A stretch of 46,861 nt of DNA. Origin: Methylobacterium sp. NEAU K (GTDB lineage: Bacteria > Pseudomonadota > Alphaproteobacteria > Rhizobiales > Beijerinckiaceae). Shown piece by piece: positions 29,970-38,903 of the stretch; position 1 is the first letter of the stretch; each line of letters begins with the position of its first letter. The position numbers were made by a program, and so were the translations under genes. The stretch covers positions 1 to 46,861 of the forward strand of contig NZ_JAUYZJ010000037.1 in NCBI RefSeq assembly GCF_030700285.1, in the 5' to 3' direction. A model generated the notes under the pieces. The model was not told where the DNA came from and did no database searches. It was given only the letters and a program-made list of their open reading frames with translations.

Positions 29970-31130
29970 TTACCGGTCGGTGGCGCCGGCGGCTGTCCCG
30001 TCGAGCCCTGCCAGGAACCGGGAGAGATGCGCCTTCCACAGGCTGGCGAACCGCAGGGACTGGTGACCACGCGTGTCCGCCGAGGCGGGTACCAGGACGA
30101 ACTGCGCGCCCGGAATCCGCTCGACCGCGTCGTGCATGACTTCGAGTTCCGGCGGGTTCAGCATGTCGTCGGCGAAGTTGATCGCCAGCAGCTTGGCCTT
30201 GATCGTCCCGAGATCGGCGGAAGGATCGTAATCGTAGGAGGATTCGAACCAGTACAGCCAGTCGTTGGCATCGGCCTTGCCGGCGTATCCCGCCTCGAGC
30301 GCGGCATAGACCATTGCGGCATCCGCGTTGGTCGGCACCTGCTTCTGCAGGCCGAGCACGCTCTCGGTCATGATGTTGAAGATCGGCAGCGTTTCGATGA
30401 AGCGCCTCGGCTCGGCCGTGTACGCACCGCCGTTCCAGTCCGGGTCCATGCGGATGGCCGTGACGAGCAGGCGCCGCCACAGGGCGTTGCGCCCGCTGAT
30501 CGGGATCGGCTGGCTGGCGATCGGCACGAGGGCGTCCATCATGGTGGGGTAACGCTCGCCCCACATCCAGGTCTGCATCCCGCCCATGGACGTGCCCATG
30601 ACGAGCTTGAGGTGCTTCAGCCCGAGCCCCTCCGTGACCACGCGGTACTGGCCCGTGACGACGTCGCCGTAGCCGTAGCGCGGGAATTGCGCGTGCAGCC
30701 CGTCGGACGGCTTCGACGAGCCACCCCGGCCCAGGCCATCCGGCAGGATGATGAAGTATCTTCGCGCATCGAGCGGTGCGCCTTCCGCGAACAGCTCGGG
30801 GCCGAGGGTGGGCGCCAGGAACTGCCGGCCGGTCCCGGTGGTGCCGTGCAGCATCAGGACGGCGTTGTCGATTTCGCCGTTGGCGCCCCGGTGGGGCGTG
30901 CCGAGGGTGGTGTAATGCAGCCGGACTTCCGGCAGCACGGCCCCGCTCTGCAGGCGGAAATCCTTCACGACCAGGTCGGCCTCGCGTTGGTCGGGATAGG
31001 CGCCCGGCGCCGCGAGGGCGGCCGTCGCCTGGATCGCCAGGAGGAGGCCCGCGATCAGGCTCGCCCGCCCCTGCGTAGCCGGCGCATCACAGCCCCGCCC
31101 GATCCGGTCCCGTTCCATCGACATCCGCAC
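29970..31130 (-). CDS. Secreted MetX-like alpha/beta hydrolase
   Basis: A 386-residue protein of the homoserine O-acetyltransferase (MetX) fold. The oxyanion segment is VLMLHGTTGTGRQFL, the nucleophile elbow is GTSMGGMQTW with the catalytic Ser, the acid is in NFADDMLNPPE and the His in DTRGHQSL. Unlike MetX it has a signal peptide (about 22-41, SLIAGLLLAIQATAALAAPG), so it acts outside the cytoplasm. There it could not use cytoplasmic acetyl-CoA, and it is more likely a hydrolase or esterase. No methionine genes are near. Short overlap with the DUF2786-like gene is avoided by the chosen start of that gene. Confidence 0.85.
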   Translation of the reverse strand: MRMSMERDRIGRGCDAPATQGRASLIAGLLLAIQATAALAAPGAYPDQREADLVVKDFRLQSGAVLPEVRLHYTTLGTPHRGANGEIDNAVLMLHGTTGTGRQFLAPTLGPELFAEGAPLDARRYFIILPDGLGRGGSSKPSDGLHAQFPRYGYGDVVTGQYRVVTEGLGLKHLKLVMGTSMGGMQTWMWGERYPTMMDALVPIASQPIPISGRNALWRRLLVTAIRMDPDWNGGAYTAEPRRFIETLPIFNIMTESVLGLQKQVPTNADAAMVYAALEAGYAGKADANDWLYWFESSYDYDPSADLGTIKAKLLAINFADDMLNPPELEVMHDAVERIPGAQFVLVPASADTRGHQSLRFASLWKAHLSRFLAGLDGTAAGATDR

Positions 31131-31367
31131 TGCCCGGCGTCTCGCCCCTCTGAGGCTACTGCTTTGTCACGGATGCAGCAGCGGGCGCCATCTCCGTGTG
31201 GTGGTTGCGTGACGAGTCCGGGAAACCGGATCCCGCCCATCCACATCATGATCTACGCACATCGCAGAGGGTGGCATAGAGGTCGAGCTTGCCGGCGTCG
31301 GTACACCCTGCGCGGTGAAGGCAGGGTCATGGCGGCGTCGCGCCGCTCTCCCGGAACCGTTCCCGCA

Positions 31368-31589
31368 TCAGCGGTCGTTCAGGAGGGCGCGGGCCAGGAG
31401 GTGCAACAGCGCCCCGAGGCCCATGGCGAAGATCGAGACCGCCAGGACCTGAAAGCCGCTGATGCCCGGCCGTGGGCCGAAGCTGTAGGCCAGCAGCGAC
31501 CCGCATGAGCCAGCGGACACGACACCGGATGCGATCGTGTTGAGCCACGTCGCCGAGAGGCGCCGCCGTTCATCGTTGATATCGCCCAT
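31368..31589 (-). CDS. Small two-span membrane protein
   Basis: A 73-residue protein: a charged start (MGDINDERRRLSATW), two hydrophobic helices (LNTIASGVVSAGSCGSLLAY, then GFQVLAVSIFAMGLGALLHL) and a short basic end (ARALLNDR). The ATG at 31589 has GGGAA upstream; a much longer reading to 31934 crosses an AT-rich spacer and is rejected. No family recognised. Confidence 0.65.
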   Translation of the reverse strand: MGDINDERRRLSATWLNTIASGVVSAGSCGSLLAYSFGPRPGISGFQVLAVSIFAMGLGALLHLLARALLNDR

Positions 31590-31905
31590 GACCGGTTCCC
31601 AAAGTGGGACGAAGATAAGCATATTGTCATAGAAAAGGAAATAATACAAATTGTCGCCGCCTCGGTCGGCTCCCGTCCAGGTGGAATTGGTTCGCACGGA
31701 TCTCCGGCCGTTTGCCGGACAGAGGGTCGATCGCGCCCGCACACGGCACAGCGCCGGCTCCGTCCAGCCCGAACCCGATGCGGGCTCCGCGCCCCGGCGG
31801 GCAAACGGTCTGGACGCCGACGCCCAAGGCCTGCCCGACCGGCGAACCCCACGGCGTCCGGATTGCGGACGAGCGCCTCGTCGATGCGGCCGGCGCAGAC
31901 GGGGC
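31590..31905. other. Intergenic region without recognised gene
   Basis: An AT-rich stretch at about 31610-31665 probably holds the promoter of the minus-strand gene ending at 31368. Beyond that only biased shadow frames are seen. Confidence 0.35.
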
Positions 31906-32133
31906 TCAGCCTGTCCCGGTCTGGCAGCGTGCATAGCCGCGGGAGATCAGCCGCCCCTGCTGCGCCGCGCGCCGTTCCGCCTCATCGAGGTCGACAAGCG
32001 CGTCCGCGATCGCCGCGACCAGGGCGCCCCAGGCGTCGCCCCTGGCGGCGCGGTGATACGCGAGCGCAATCGCCTCGGCCTCCGTGAGGCGTATCTCCGC
32101 CGGCGGTTCGTGCGGGTGAGCGGGCATCGCCAT
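31906..32133 (-). CDS. Hypothetical small helical protein
   Basis: A 75-residue protein with one long helical stretch (RLTEAEAIALAYHRAARGDA, ALVAAIADALVDLDEAERRA) and an end QQGRLISRGYAR. ATG at 32133 has AGGAT about eight bases upstream. The EAIALAYHRAARGDAW-type helix is seen in uncharacterised rhizobial proteins. No function can be given. Confidence 0.6.
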   Translation of the reverse strand: MAMPAHPHEPPAEIRLTEAEAIALAYHRAARGDAWGALVAAIADALVDLDEAERRAAQQGRLISRGYARCQTGTG

Positions 32134-32418
32134 CGATCCTGTTGAGAACATAAAGCGAACAAAGCGCATGGGGCTGGACGGTTCAACCATTCGGGCGCCG
32201 CGGATCCGGATTGCGGTGGAGGGCTGTTGATCGATCGGGGAAAGCCCAATGCAGGCGAAGCTTTACCCCTTCCCCGGCGCGGCTTGGCCGCATGCCTGCC
32301 GAGGGCAGCCACGGCCCGCCTGGGGGGCGCGAGGGGCGTTCGTTAACGGCGTGGCTGCATTTTGGCCTGTAACGAGACCGTTGGGAGAGCGTCCGGGCGG
32401 GGCGCTGGGGCGACTGCC

Positions 32419-32577
32419 ATGACATTCCTGAGCTTGATCTGCCTGCTCTCGGGCGCGGTGCTCGCGGGCATCGCCCCGAAGCGATCGGTGCAGCAGGCGG
32501 CGCTGGAGAGCGCGGGCGGCAGCCTGATCGTGCTCGGCCTCGTCATCATCGGCGCGGGCCTGCCCCTGTTCCGGTGA
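32419..32577 (+). CDS. 52-residue two-helix membrane protein (paralogue of 18174-18332)
   Basis: Two hydrophobic segments (FLSLICLLSGAVLAGIA and GGSLIVLGLVIIGAGLPLF) joined by PKRSVQQAALESA. Length and the second half (ESAGGSLIVLGLVIIGAG) match the gene at 18174. The ATG at 32419 has no strong ribosome site, and a longer in-frame start at 32362 exists. The paralogue's equal length supports 32419. Function unknown. Confidence 0.6.
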   Translation: MTFLSLICLLSGAVLAGIAPKRSVQQAALESAGGSLIVLGLVIIGAGLPLFR

Positions 32578-32783
32578 CGGGCCTCGTCGCGGGGTTCGGA
32601 GCGCGCGGCAGGCCGCTCTCCCGATCCAGTGGGCGTCGTTTCCGATTGTGCGCGTCCGTCGAGGGCAAGAAGCCGCTTCGCCGAGCCTGCCGCGCAGTGT
32701 CGCAGTCTTTCGCGGTTCGGGCGCCGATGCGGGTCTCCTCACCGAGGCCGCGCTCGGCCTCGGGTCACGACCCGATGGCAGGC

Positions 32784-33716
32784 CTACCGGTGCCGGGACG
32801 GGTGGTATTCCCGGTAGCTGGCGCCGAAGACCGCCGCCAGCAGCCCGGCGCCGCGGCAGAGTGTGTAGCCTCCTCCGATCAGGGTCGCCCGCCGCAGCGA
32901 CAGTCCAGCGATCCCCAGCCGCAGCAGGCCCCCGGCGAGGCGCGCCAGGCCCCGGGCCGCATTGGCGAGGCGGCCGCTCACCGTCTCCGGGCGGAGGCGA
33001 CCGAGATAGGCCTCGACGCTGCCGCTGCGGTACCAGCGGGCCAGCAGCCAGCGCACCCGCATCCGGTGCGTGGGGATGCTGTCGTACACGACCGCGTCCT
33101 GCGCCCAGGCGATCCGGTGCCCGGCGAGGAGCAGGGACCGGAAGAAGTAGGTGTCCTCGCCGCCCATCGTGTTGAAGCGCATGTCGAAGGACAGGCCGAG
33201 CGCCGTGACCACCCGCAGGTCCAGGAGCGCGTTGGCCGTGTAGGCATCCGCCACGAGACCGTCGCGGACCGGGAGGCGCTTGGCGAAGAAGCCCCCCGCC
33301 ACGGCCCAGGCGGGCGGGACCCGGTCGAAGAACGGCACGACCGGCCCGACGCAGGCCGCGACCCCGACCCGGAGCGCCGTGTCGAGGAGGTTGCAGAGCC
33401 AGTCCCGGTCGGGGATCTCGTCGTCGTCGATCAGCGCGACCCAGTCGGAGCCCAGCGCAGCCGCGGCGTTGAGGCTCCGGTTGCGGACTGCGGAAAGGCC
33501 CCGGATCTCCTCGCGGGCATAGGTGATCGGGAAGCGGCCGTCGGTGCGGTAGGCCTCCACCACCGGGATGGCCGCATCGCTGCGGCCGTTGTCGACTACC
33601 AGGATCCGCAGCCCGGTCTCGGCGAGGCTGCCGAGCCTCTGCTGGTCGATGGCCTCGAGGAGCCGGGCGAGCCCCGTCGGGCGCTCGCAGGTGCAGATGC
33701 AGATGCACAGGCGCAT
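32784..33716 (-). CDS. Glycosyltransferase family 2
   Basis: A 310-residue GT-A enzyme. It starts directly at the first strand (MRLCICICTCERPTGLARLL), with the nucleotide-sugar site DNGRSDAAIPVVEAY, the metal-binding DWVALIDDDEIPDRDWL (DDD variant of DXD) and the acceptor-loop NTMGGEDTYFFRSLL with the likely catalytic ED pair. C-terminal hydrophobic helices near 255-300 may associate with the membrane. The ATG lies five bases after the stop of the upstream GT2 gene, with GAGG in between, so they form an operon. Probably adds a sugar or decorates the exopolysaccharide made by the region; donor unknown. Confidence 0.88.
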   Translation of the reverse strand: MRLCICICTCERPTGLARLLEAIDQQRLGSLAETGLRILVVDNGRSDAAIPVVEAYRTDGRFPITYAREEIRGLSAVRNRSLNAAAALGSDWVALIDDDEIPDRDWLCNLLDTALRVGVAACVGPVVPFFDRVPPAWAVAGGFFAKRLPVRDGLVADAYTANALLDLRVVTALGLSFDMRFNTMGGEDTYFFRSLLLAGHRIAWAQDAVVYDSIPTHRMRVRWLLARWYRSGSVEAYLGRLRPETVSGRLANAARGLARLAGGLLRLGIAGLSLRRATLIGGGYTLCRGAGLLAAVFGASYREYHPSRHR

Positions 33717-33721
33717 GCGAT

Positions 33722-34759
33722 TCACCTCTGTCCGACCGGGAGTGCGTCCGGCATCGCGGGACGCAGGCGCTTCCCGGCCGCCGAAAGCAGCGAGCCGGCC
33801 AGGAAGCGCCAGGCCTGGGGCCTGCCCAGCGCCAGCGCGGCACCGCGGAGCCACCGGCCCGCCTGGGCGGCATCGACGACCCGGGCGATGACCTGGGCGG
33901 TGGCGAGGCTGTCGCGATAGGCGCGGCTGGCCTGCCGGATATCGGCAGCCTGCGCCTGGGGCTCGGCCGCGACGCCGCGCCCGGCCCAGGCCGCGAATGC
34001 CGCGTCCAGGCGCTGGATGTCGGCCAGGCGCAGCCGGTGGGAGAGAGAGGCGGAACCGCGCCGATAGCCGTAGCCCGCGTAGGAGGTGACGACGAAACGG
34101 GCGCCCCCGGCGAGGGCGCCAAGGCAGAACAGGAAGTCCTCGCCGACCCTGACGCCTTCGTCGTACCGGAGGCCGTGCCGGCGTACGAGATCGGCCCGCA
34201 GCATCGGCTTGAGATAGCCCAGCTTCACGCCCGGGGTGAGCATCCGGTTGCAGGTGAGGTACCGGGCGAGATCGACCTCGAACAGGTAGGGCTCCCGGCC
34301 GCCGTCGAGCATGCCGGCCCCGCGGGGATCGAACGCGCCCGCGAACGGGATCGGGTTGTCGGCGAGGATGTCGGCGCCCGCCGCTGCGGCGAGGTCGAGG
34401 AGGGTGCGGGTCCGGTCCGGGACGACCAGGTCGTCGGCGTCGAGGATCGCGACCCAGCGACCCCGGGCGGCCTGCAGGGCGGCGTTCCGGGCGCACGACG
34501 GGCCCCGCGGCGCCCCCGGCCGCGCCCCGTCGAGGGGCACCGCGCGGATGCGCGGGTCGGCCGCCGCCAGGCGCGCGATGACGGCATCGGTCCCGTCGAC
34601 CGAGCCGTCATCGACGACCAGGATCTCCACCGCGACGCCGGCCTGGTCGAGGGCCGAACGGATCGCCGTCTCGATCCAGGGAGCCGCGTCGTGCGCGGCC
34701 ATGATGAACGAGACGTCCACGGACGCGCCGCACGCATCGGACACGATCTGATCCGCCAT
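33722..34759 (-). CDS. Glycosyltransferase family 2
   Basis: A 345-residue GT-A enzyme. VSFIMAAHDAAPWIETAIRS and VEILVVDDGSVDGTDAV form the nucleotide site, GRWVAILDADDLVVPDRTR holds the DAD metal motif, and LRYDEGVRVGEDFLFCLGAL holds the ED catalytic pair. The C-terminal 80 residues are helical. It closely resembles the GT2 at 42160 in the segment YLKPMLRADLVRRHGLRYDE, so they are paralogues. AGGAAGGG precedes the ATG. First gene of a two-GT operon. Confidence 0.88.
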   Translation of the reverse strand: MADQIVSDACGASVDVSFIMAAHDAAPWIETAIRSALDQAGVAVEILVVDDGSVDGTDAVIARLAAADPRIRAVPLDGARPGAPRGPSCARNAALQAARGRWVAILDADDLVVPDRTRTLLDLAAAAGADILADNPIPFAGAFDPRGAGMLDGGREPYLFEVDLARYLTCNRMLTPGVKLGYLKPMLRADLVRRHGLRYDEGVRVGEDFLFCLGALAGGARFVVTSYAGYGYRRGSASLSHRLRLADIQRLDAAFAAWAGRGVAAEPQAQAADIRQASRAYRDSLATAQVIARVVDAAQAGRWLRGAALALGRPQAWRFLAGSLLSAAGKRLRPAMPDALPVGQR

Positions 34760-35390
34760 CGCCCTTCCTGCCCGGCCGCGCCGCGGAGGATCCGCGCGGG
34801 GCGCTCGCCCCGGCCGCGCCCGAGAATGGCGCCACGCGGATACGGCGCACGACGCTCAAAGGGCGTAGCGCGGCCGCCGGACCGTCCCATTGCGGAGGAT
34901 GGCTCCGAACCGGTTCTGCGCGCAGCCGAAACGGGGGCGCGGGCGGTTTGGCGCGGCGGTGCCGCCGTTCGGGCCGTCTCCCGAGGCGCACAACGAGAGA
35001 CGGCCTTCCCGGCGGGTCGGCTCAAGACCCGCCCGCTGCGACAGGGATTGATGTTCGATGAAGCCGATTCGATCTCGGCGCGGATTTTTTTATCGGGCGC
35101 TGGAGGGATAGATTTTCCCCAACGCCCGAATTGCCGGAGGCTGAGGTGCCGGCCGTCGCGGATCAGGCGAATGACCTCATTCCGCCCCGGCGACGTGGCC
35201 GAATGGGTGATGATCGATACCTATATTGAACTATTCAATTAAAATGTCGACATTATTGCAACGCAAATCGCGAGCTCAGCTTTGATGTTTATTAAGCTTT
35301 ATGTCTCCAAATGAATGTTGTCAGACACAGCCGGGCTACGCAATCAGAAACGGACAGCCCTCCCGAGGGCAACAACCAGGGGGGATGTAG
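34760..35390. other. Long intergenic region, AT-rich in its second half
   Basis: No gene supported. From about 35220 to 35340 the base use turns AT-rich, consistent with promoters for the GT2 operon and the DUF6894 gene. A short inverted repeat, ATTGAA-CTA-TTCAAT, lies at 35225-35239 and may be an operator half-pair. Confidence 0.4.
35225..35239. repeat. Short inverted repeat, possible operator
   Basis: ATTGAA-CTA-TTCAAT is a perfect 6-bp repeat with a 3-base centre in an AT-rich spacer. It resembles TTGA-N5-TCAA, one base short of the FixK/FNR spacing, so I do not count it with those boxes. Confidence 0.3.
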
Positions 35391-35612
35391 GTGCCCATCC
35401 GCTTCTATTTCGACATCGAGAACGGCAGGAGGACGATCCGTGACGACGAGGGCGTGGAAGCCGATGACTTGGCCGAGGCGTTGACCGAGGCGCGGAGCGT
35501 GATTCAAGAGATGGCGGACGACGTGTGCGCCACCGAGCCCGGCAGCCCATTGACGCTCGTCGTGCGGGACGCGACCGGGTGCGTGGTCGGGCGGCTGCCG
35601 ATCAAGCGGTAG
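35391..35612 (+). CDS. DUF6894 family protein
   Basis: A 73-residue protein with the DUF6894 layout: RFYFDIENGRRTIRDDEGVE, a helix (DLAEALTEARSVIQEMADDV) and a final strand pair (LTLVVRDATGCVVGRLPIKR). These proteins are plentiful in Methylobacterium and rhizobia; their role is unknown. GTG start with GGGGGG upstream. A second copy with the same length lies at 44909-45130. Confidence 0.8.
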   Translation: MPIRFYFDIENGRRTIRDDEGVEADDLAEALTEARSVIQEMADDVCATEPGSPLTLVVRDATGCVVGRLPIKR

Positions 35613-35690
35613 CAGACCTTCGCCAGGCCGATGCTGCCGGATCGCGATATCCGTCGCTCGGCCGCATCACGCCCGGCCTGCGGAACCGGA

Positions 35691-35972
35691 TTATGCTGGC
35701 CGCAGGACGAGGACGGCATCGCTGCCGAAATAGACGGGGACGATCCGCATCCCGGCGGATCCTGACTCAAAGCTACTGAGGTGAGCGGTATAATAGTCGG
35801 TTATTTGAGCTGCCGATGGATCTATATTTATCGGTGCCCGCTTCAGTAACGAGTGCTCTCCTATCGATCGAACGACCGCGGGAATAGTCCGCCGAACCTG
35901 TCGCGCGCTCGCACGACAAGCACTCTCCGCCCACTCCTGAAGGACAGGCCTATACTGGCCAAAAGGTCCCAT
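35691..35972 (-). CDS. Possible hypothetical protein (weak)
   Basis: A 93-codon frame with fairly balanced composition (RPVLQEWAESACRASARQVR, INIDPSAAQITDYYTAHLSS, GMRIVPVYFGSDAVLVLRPA) in a stretch of lower GC. No ribosome site is visible and no family is recognised. It may be a real orphan gene, perhaps of foreign origin, or chance. Confidence 0.3.
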   Translation of the reverse strand: MGPFGQYRPVLQEWAESACRASARQVRRTIPAVVRSIGEHSLLKRAPINIDPSAAQITDYYTAHLSSFESGSAGMRIVPVYFGSDAVLVLRPA

Positions 35973-36618
35973 CGGAGCATCTTCAGGAAGCCTGTATCAT
36001 TGTGGCTGCCAGATCTCTCAAGGTCATCATGATCTGAGGCCGGGACGGCTGGAGTTTCCAGCTGCAGCGTCGCCTACAATAACATCGAATCATTGCCGAT
36101 AAAGATAAAGAATATCTCAGTTTTAATCATTGAGAAATTTCGTGTATTTTTGTGAGATCAGTCAAATTTACTGCAAAAATGACTGTGATTGCTCGTTGAT
36201 ACCGTCGCTTATTTCGTAGGCGAATTGCTCGGCCCGCTCATCGGCATGTGCAGGCGCGCCCACACCGCCGGGATCATGCCGCTCCCGGCGGCGCTGGCCG
36301 GCCGCCACCCGCATGAGGTCTCGGGCTGCCGTTACGCCCGCGGCCCCGGGCTCGGAGTGGCCGGATACGGACCCAGGTGAACGGCGGGGTAGGGGGCGAC
36401 CGAAAAATCCGGATCCGCTACGTCGTTCGGAGGAGGCCGGTCCCTGTCCGGTCGTCGCGGGACCTGCCTAGGGTGGAGCGCCCCCCAATCCGGCGCGCCC
36501 GATCCGACACAGGATCCCTCCATTTGAGCACCCGAGGCCGCTCCGGCCGCCGCGCGAACCGGTGGCATGCCGGTCGCGCGGCGCTGCGTCCCGCCGCGCG
36601 ACCTTGCGAGGCCAGATC
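35973..36618. other. Intergenic region with AT-rich core
   Basis: The stretch 36060-36190 is clearly AT-rich for this genome. It is followed by a short open frame at 36189-36380 that I could not support. Nothing else is recognised before the acyltransferase gene at 36619. Confidence 0.35.
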
Positions 36619-37788
36619 ATGCATCATCAGGCGGCCCGGCGCGGCAGCGGATCGGTTCCGGCCGGGACCATAGGCCGGGCACTCGCGGCCGGCGGCGGCT
36701 ACGGGAGCGGCTTCGACATCCTGCGCCTGTCGCTCGCGATCCTGGTCATGGCGTTCCACACCGGCGCCACGGTGGGCAGCAAGCTCTGGACCACGTCGCT
36801 CGCGCCCCTGACTGACAGCCTCGTGCCGATGTTCTTCGGGCTGAGCGGATTCCTGGTGGCCGGAAGCGCGTTGCGGCTCCCGCCGGGGCGGTTCCTCGTC
36901 AATCGGGCCCTGCGGATCGGGCCCGCGCTGGCCGTCGTGACGCTGGTGACGGCGTTCGTCATCGGCCCGATCTTCTCGACCTACGACCCGGTGACCTATT
37001 TCGCGCAGCCTGCGGTGTGGCAGTATTGCGCGAACAGCGTCGGGATCTTCCGCTCCCAACTTCCCGGGGTCTTCACGCAGAACGGCCAGCCCGGCATCGT
37101 CAATGCGGCCCTCTGGACCATCCCGTACGAGATCGCCTGCTATTGCCTGATGGCGGTCCTGATCGCGTCGGGACTTCTCCGCCGCCCCGGCGTGCTTCTG
37201 GCGGCGATCGTCGCGCTCGCGGTCACGCCCGCCCTGCTGGACGGCCTCGGGCTTCTGTCCCTGTTCGAGCAGGCTTGGCTGTTCCGCCTGTTCTTCACCG
37301 GTCGCGGCGCGATCCTGTTCTCGTGTTTCCTGGGCGGTTGCCTGCTCTACGTCTGGCGGGACGATGTGCCCCTCGACGGACGGCTGTTCGCGGCCGCGCT
37401 CGCGGGAGCCGGCCTCTTGTATCTGCTCGGTCCTGACCGGCGGACTCTCATGGGGCCGGCCCTGTCGGGGATGTGTCTGGCCTACATCGCGGTCTCGATC
37501 GGCCTCGCGGATCTCGGCGGCCGTATTGGGCAGTACAAGGCCGATTACTCCTACGGCCTCTATCTGTACCATTGCCCGATCCTCAATGCGGTGCACTACC
37601 TCGTCCCGAAAATCGAATCCGTCACTGTGCTGTTCCTGCTCGCCCTCGGGCCGACGATCCTCGCCGCCGTCTTGTCGTGGCACGGCATCGAGAGCCCGAT
37701 CCTGCGCGCGCGGAAGCGGTTCGGCCTGATGGCGAGGCGCAACTTGATCGTCCTCGAGCCGGCCCGACTGGAGAAGAGCGGTGCGTGA
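36619..37788 (+). CDS. Acyltransferase 3 (OafA/ExoZ-type) membrane protein
   Basis: A 389-residue integral membrane protein with about ten helices. The family entry FDILRLSLAILVMAFHTGAT carries the conserved Arg and His, followed by LVPMFFGLSGFLVAGSA and FLVNRALRIGPALAVVTLVT. The middle ALWTIPYEIACYCLMAVLIA matches the family's W-x-IPxEIxCY segment, and YSYGLYLYHCPI is the usual late motif. Such enzymes add acetyl or similar groups to sugars of exopolysaccharide or O-antigen, using cytoplasmic acyl-CoA. ATG at 36619 follows GAGG; an upstream ATG at 36562 is less likely. Convergent with the second acyltransferase, with a strong hairpin between. Confidence 0.9.
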   Translation: MHHQAARRGSGSVPAGTIGRALAAGGGYGSGFDILRLSLAILVMAFHTGATVGSKLWTTSLAPLTDSLVPMFFGLSGFLVAGSALRLPPGRFLVNRALRIGPALAVVTLVTAFVIGPIFSTYDPVTYFAQPAVWQYCANSVGIFRSQLPGVFTQNGQPGIVNAALWTIPYEIACYCLMAVLIASGLLRRPGVLLAAIVALAVTPALLDGLGLLSLFEQAWLFRLFFTGRGAILFSCFLGGCLLYVWRDDVPLDGRLFAAALAGAGLLYLLGPDRRTLMGPALSGMCLAYIAVSIGLADLGGRIGQYKADYSYGLYLYHCPILNAVHYLVPKIESVTVLFLLALGPTILAAVLSWHGIESPILRARKRFGLMARRNLIVLEPARLEKSGA

Positions 37789-37810
37789 GGCCCGGGACGG
37801 ATCCCGGGCC
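37789..37810. terminator. Bidirectional terminator between two acyltransferase genes
   Basis: GGCCCGGGA-CGGA-TCCCGGGCC is a perfect 9-bp stem with a 4-base loop, directly after the stop at 37788; a TTTT follows at 37820. It lies in the 38-bp gap between convergent genes, so it probably stops both. Confidence 0.7.
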
Positions 37811-37826
37811 GCGACGGCCTTTTCGC

Positions 37827-38903
37827 CTACGGATTGATCAATGCGGACGCCCGACCGGCCGCGGGGGGCGCCCGCAGGATCCTGCGGGCGGGTGATTCCA
37901 GCAGCCGCCACGAGGCTTCCGCCAGCAGCAGGGTCAGCAGGAGGTCCAGCGTCAGGGCGACGAGGCGCGGCGTGGCGAGGTGAACGCCCACGGCCGACAG
38001 CAGCCGCTCCGCATGGATCGGCACGTGGAACAGGTAGGCGCCGTAGCTGATCACGCCGATCCTGCGCAGCCACGCGGTGTCCAGCAGCCCGACCGCCCGG
38101 CTGCTCTGGGCCTGGAAGACCTGCACGAGCAGCAGCGCCGCCAGAACCCCGCTGAGCCGCCCGACGATCAGCCACCGGCCGCTATTCCCGGCCACGATCG
38201 GCAGCGCCAGGAACAGGATCAGCGCGCCGGCCATGGCGGCGTCGCTCCTGAGCCAAGCCGGCAGCGGCTTCGTGCGCAACCCGGCCAAGCCCCCGAGCGC
38301 GATCAGCCCGAGATTGACGACGGTATCGACGTCGAAGCTCACCAGCCACGCGCCCACCGCCCATAAGGCGCCATGCATCACGATGCTGGTGCAGACGAGC
38401 GCCCCGCAGAGCGCGCCGAGGTGCCGCCGCGGCAGGAACAGCGCAGCCGGCGCGAACATCAGGTAGAATTGCTGCTCGACAGCCAGGCTCCACAGGTGGC
38501 CGAGTTCCGTCCCCCAGCCGTTCCATTCGATGTAGACATTCGTGACGTAGAGCCAGGTCGAGAGCCGGAAGGATTCGTCACCCAGGCTCAATGGGCTGCC
38601 AAGCCGGGTCGTGTAGAGCACGAACAGGAAGACGTAGTAGACGGGACCGATGCGGGCGATCCTCTTCCGGTAGAACAATCCCAGGCTGGTCGCCGGGGTC
38701 GCCCTGCCGGCCTCCACGCGGTCGCGGGCCGCCGCGAGGATGCGGACGATCAGGAAGCCGCTCAGCACGAAGAAGAGCCAGACGCCGGTGCTGCCGAGGG
38801 CCTCCGTTCGCGGGCTCGGCGCCTTATGGCTGACGAAGACCATCAGGAAGGCCAAGGCCCGCAGGCCGTCGAAGCCGATGATGCGGCGCTCTGAAGGGTC
38901 CAC
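37827..38903 (-). CDS. Acyltransferase 3 family membrane protein
   Basis: A 358-residue integral membrane protein. RRIIGFDGLRALAFLMVFVS with a following His (SHKAP) starts the family, then GVWLFFVLSGFLIVRILAA, FYRKRIARIGPVYYVFLF and the strong family motif GHLWSLAVEQQFYLMFAPAA. The end has ISYGAYLFHVPIH. It probably O-acetylates a surface sugar. GTG at 38903 follows GAGG; the 95-codon upstream extension is Arg/Ser-rich and was excluded. It differs from the convergent acyltransferase in the middle motif, so the two likely modify different positions. Confidence 0.88.
   Translation of the reverse strand: MDPSERRIIGFDGLRALAFLMVFVSHKAPSPRTEALGSTGVWLFFVLSGFLIVRILAAARDRVEAGRATPATSLGLFYRKRIARIGPVYYVFLFVLYTTRLGSPLSLGDESFRLSTWLYVTNVYIEWNGWGTELGHLWSLAVEQQFYLMFAPAALFLPRRHLGALCGALVCTSIVMHGALWAVGAWLVSFDVDTVVNLGLIALGGLAGLRTKPLPAWLRSDAAMAGALILFLALPIVAGNSGRWLIVGRLSGVLAALLLVQVFQAQSSRAVGLLDTAWLRRIGVISYGAYLFHVPIHAERLLSAVGVHLATPRLVALTLDLLLTLLLAEASWRLLESPARRILRAPPAAGRASALINP

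Noticed and set aside
35225..35239. TTGA-N5-TCAA near the DUF6894 gene
   Set aside because: The spacer is one base short of the FixK/FNR palindrome; kept only as an inverted repeat.
36189..36380. Short plus-strand frame after an AT-rich region
   Set aside because: Weak start, mixed composition, no ribosome site and no family.
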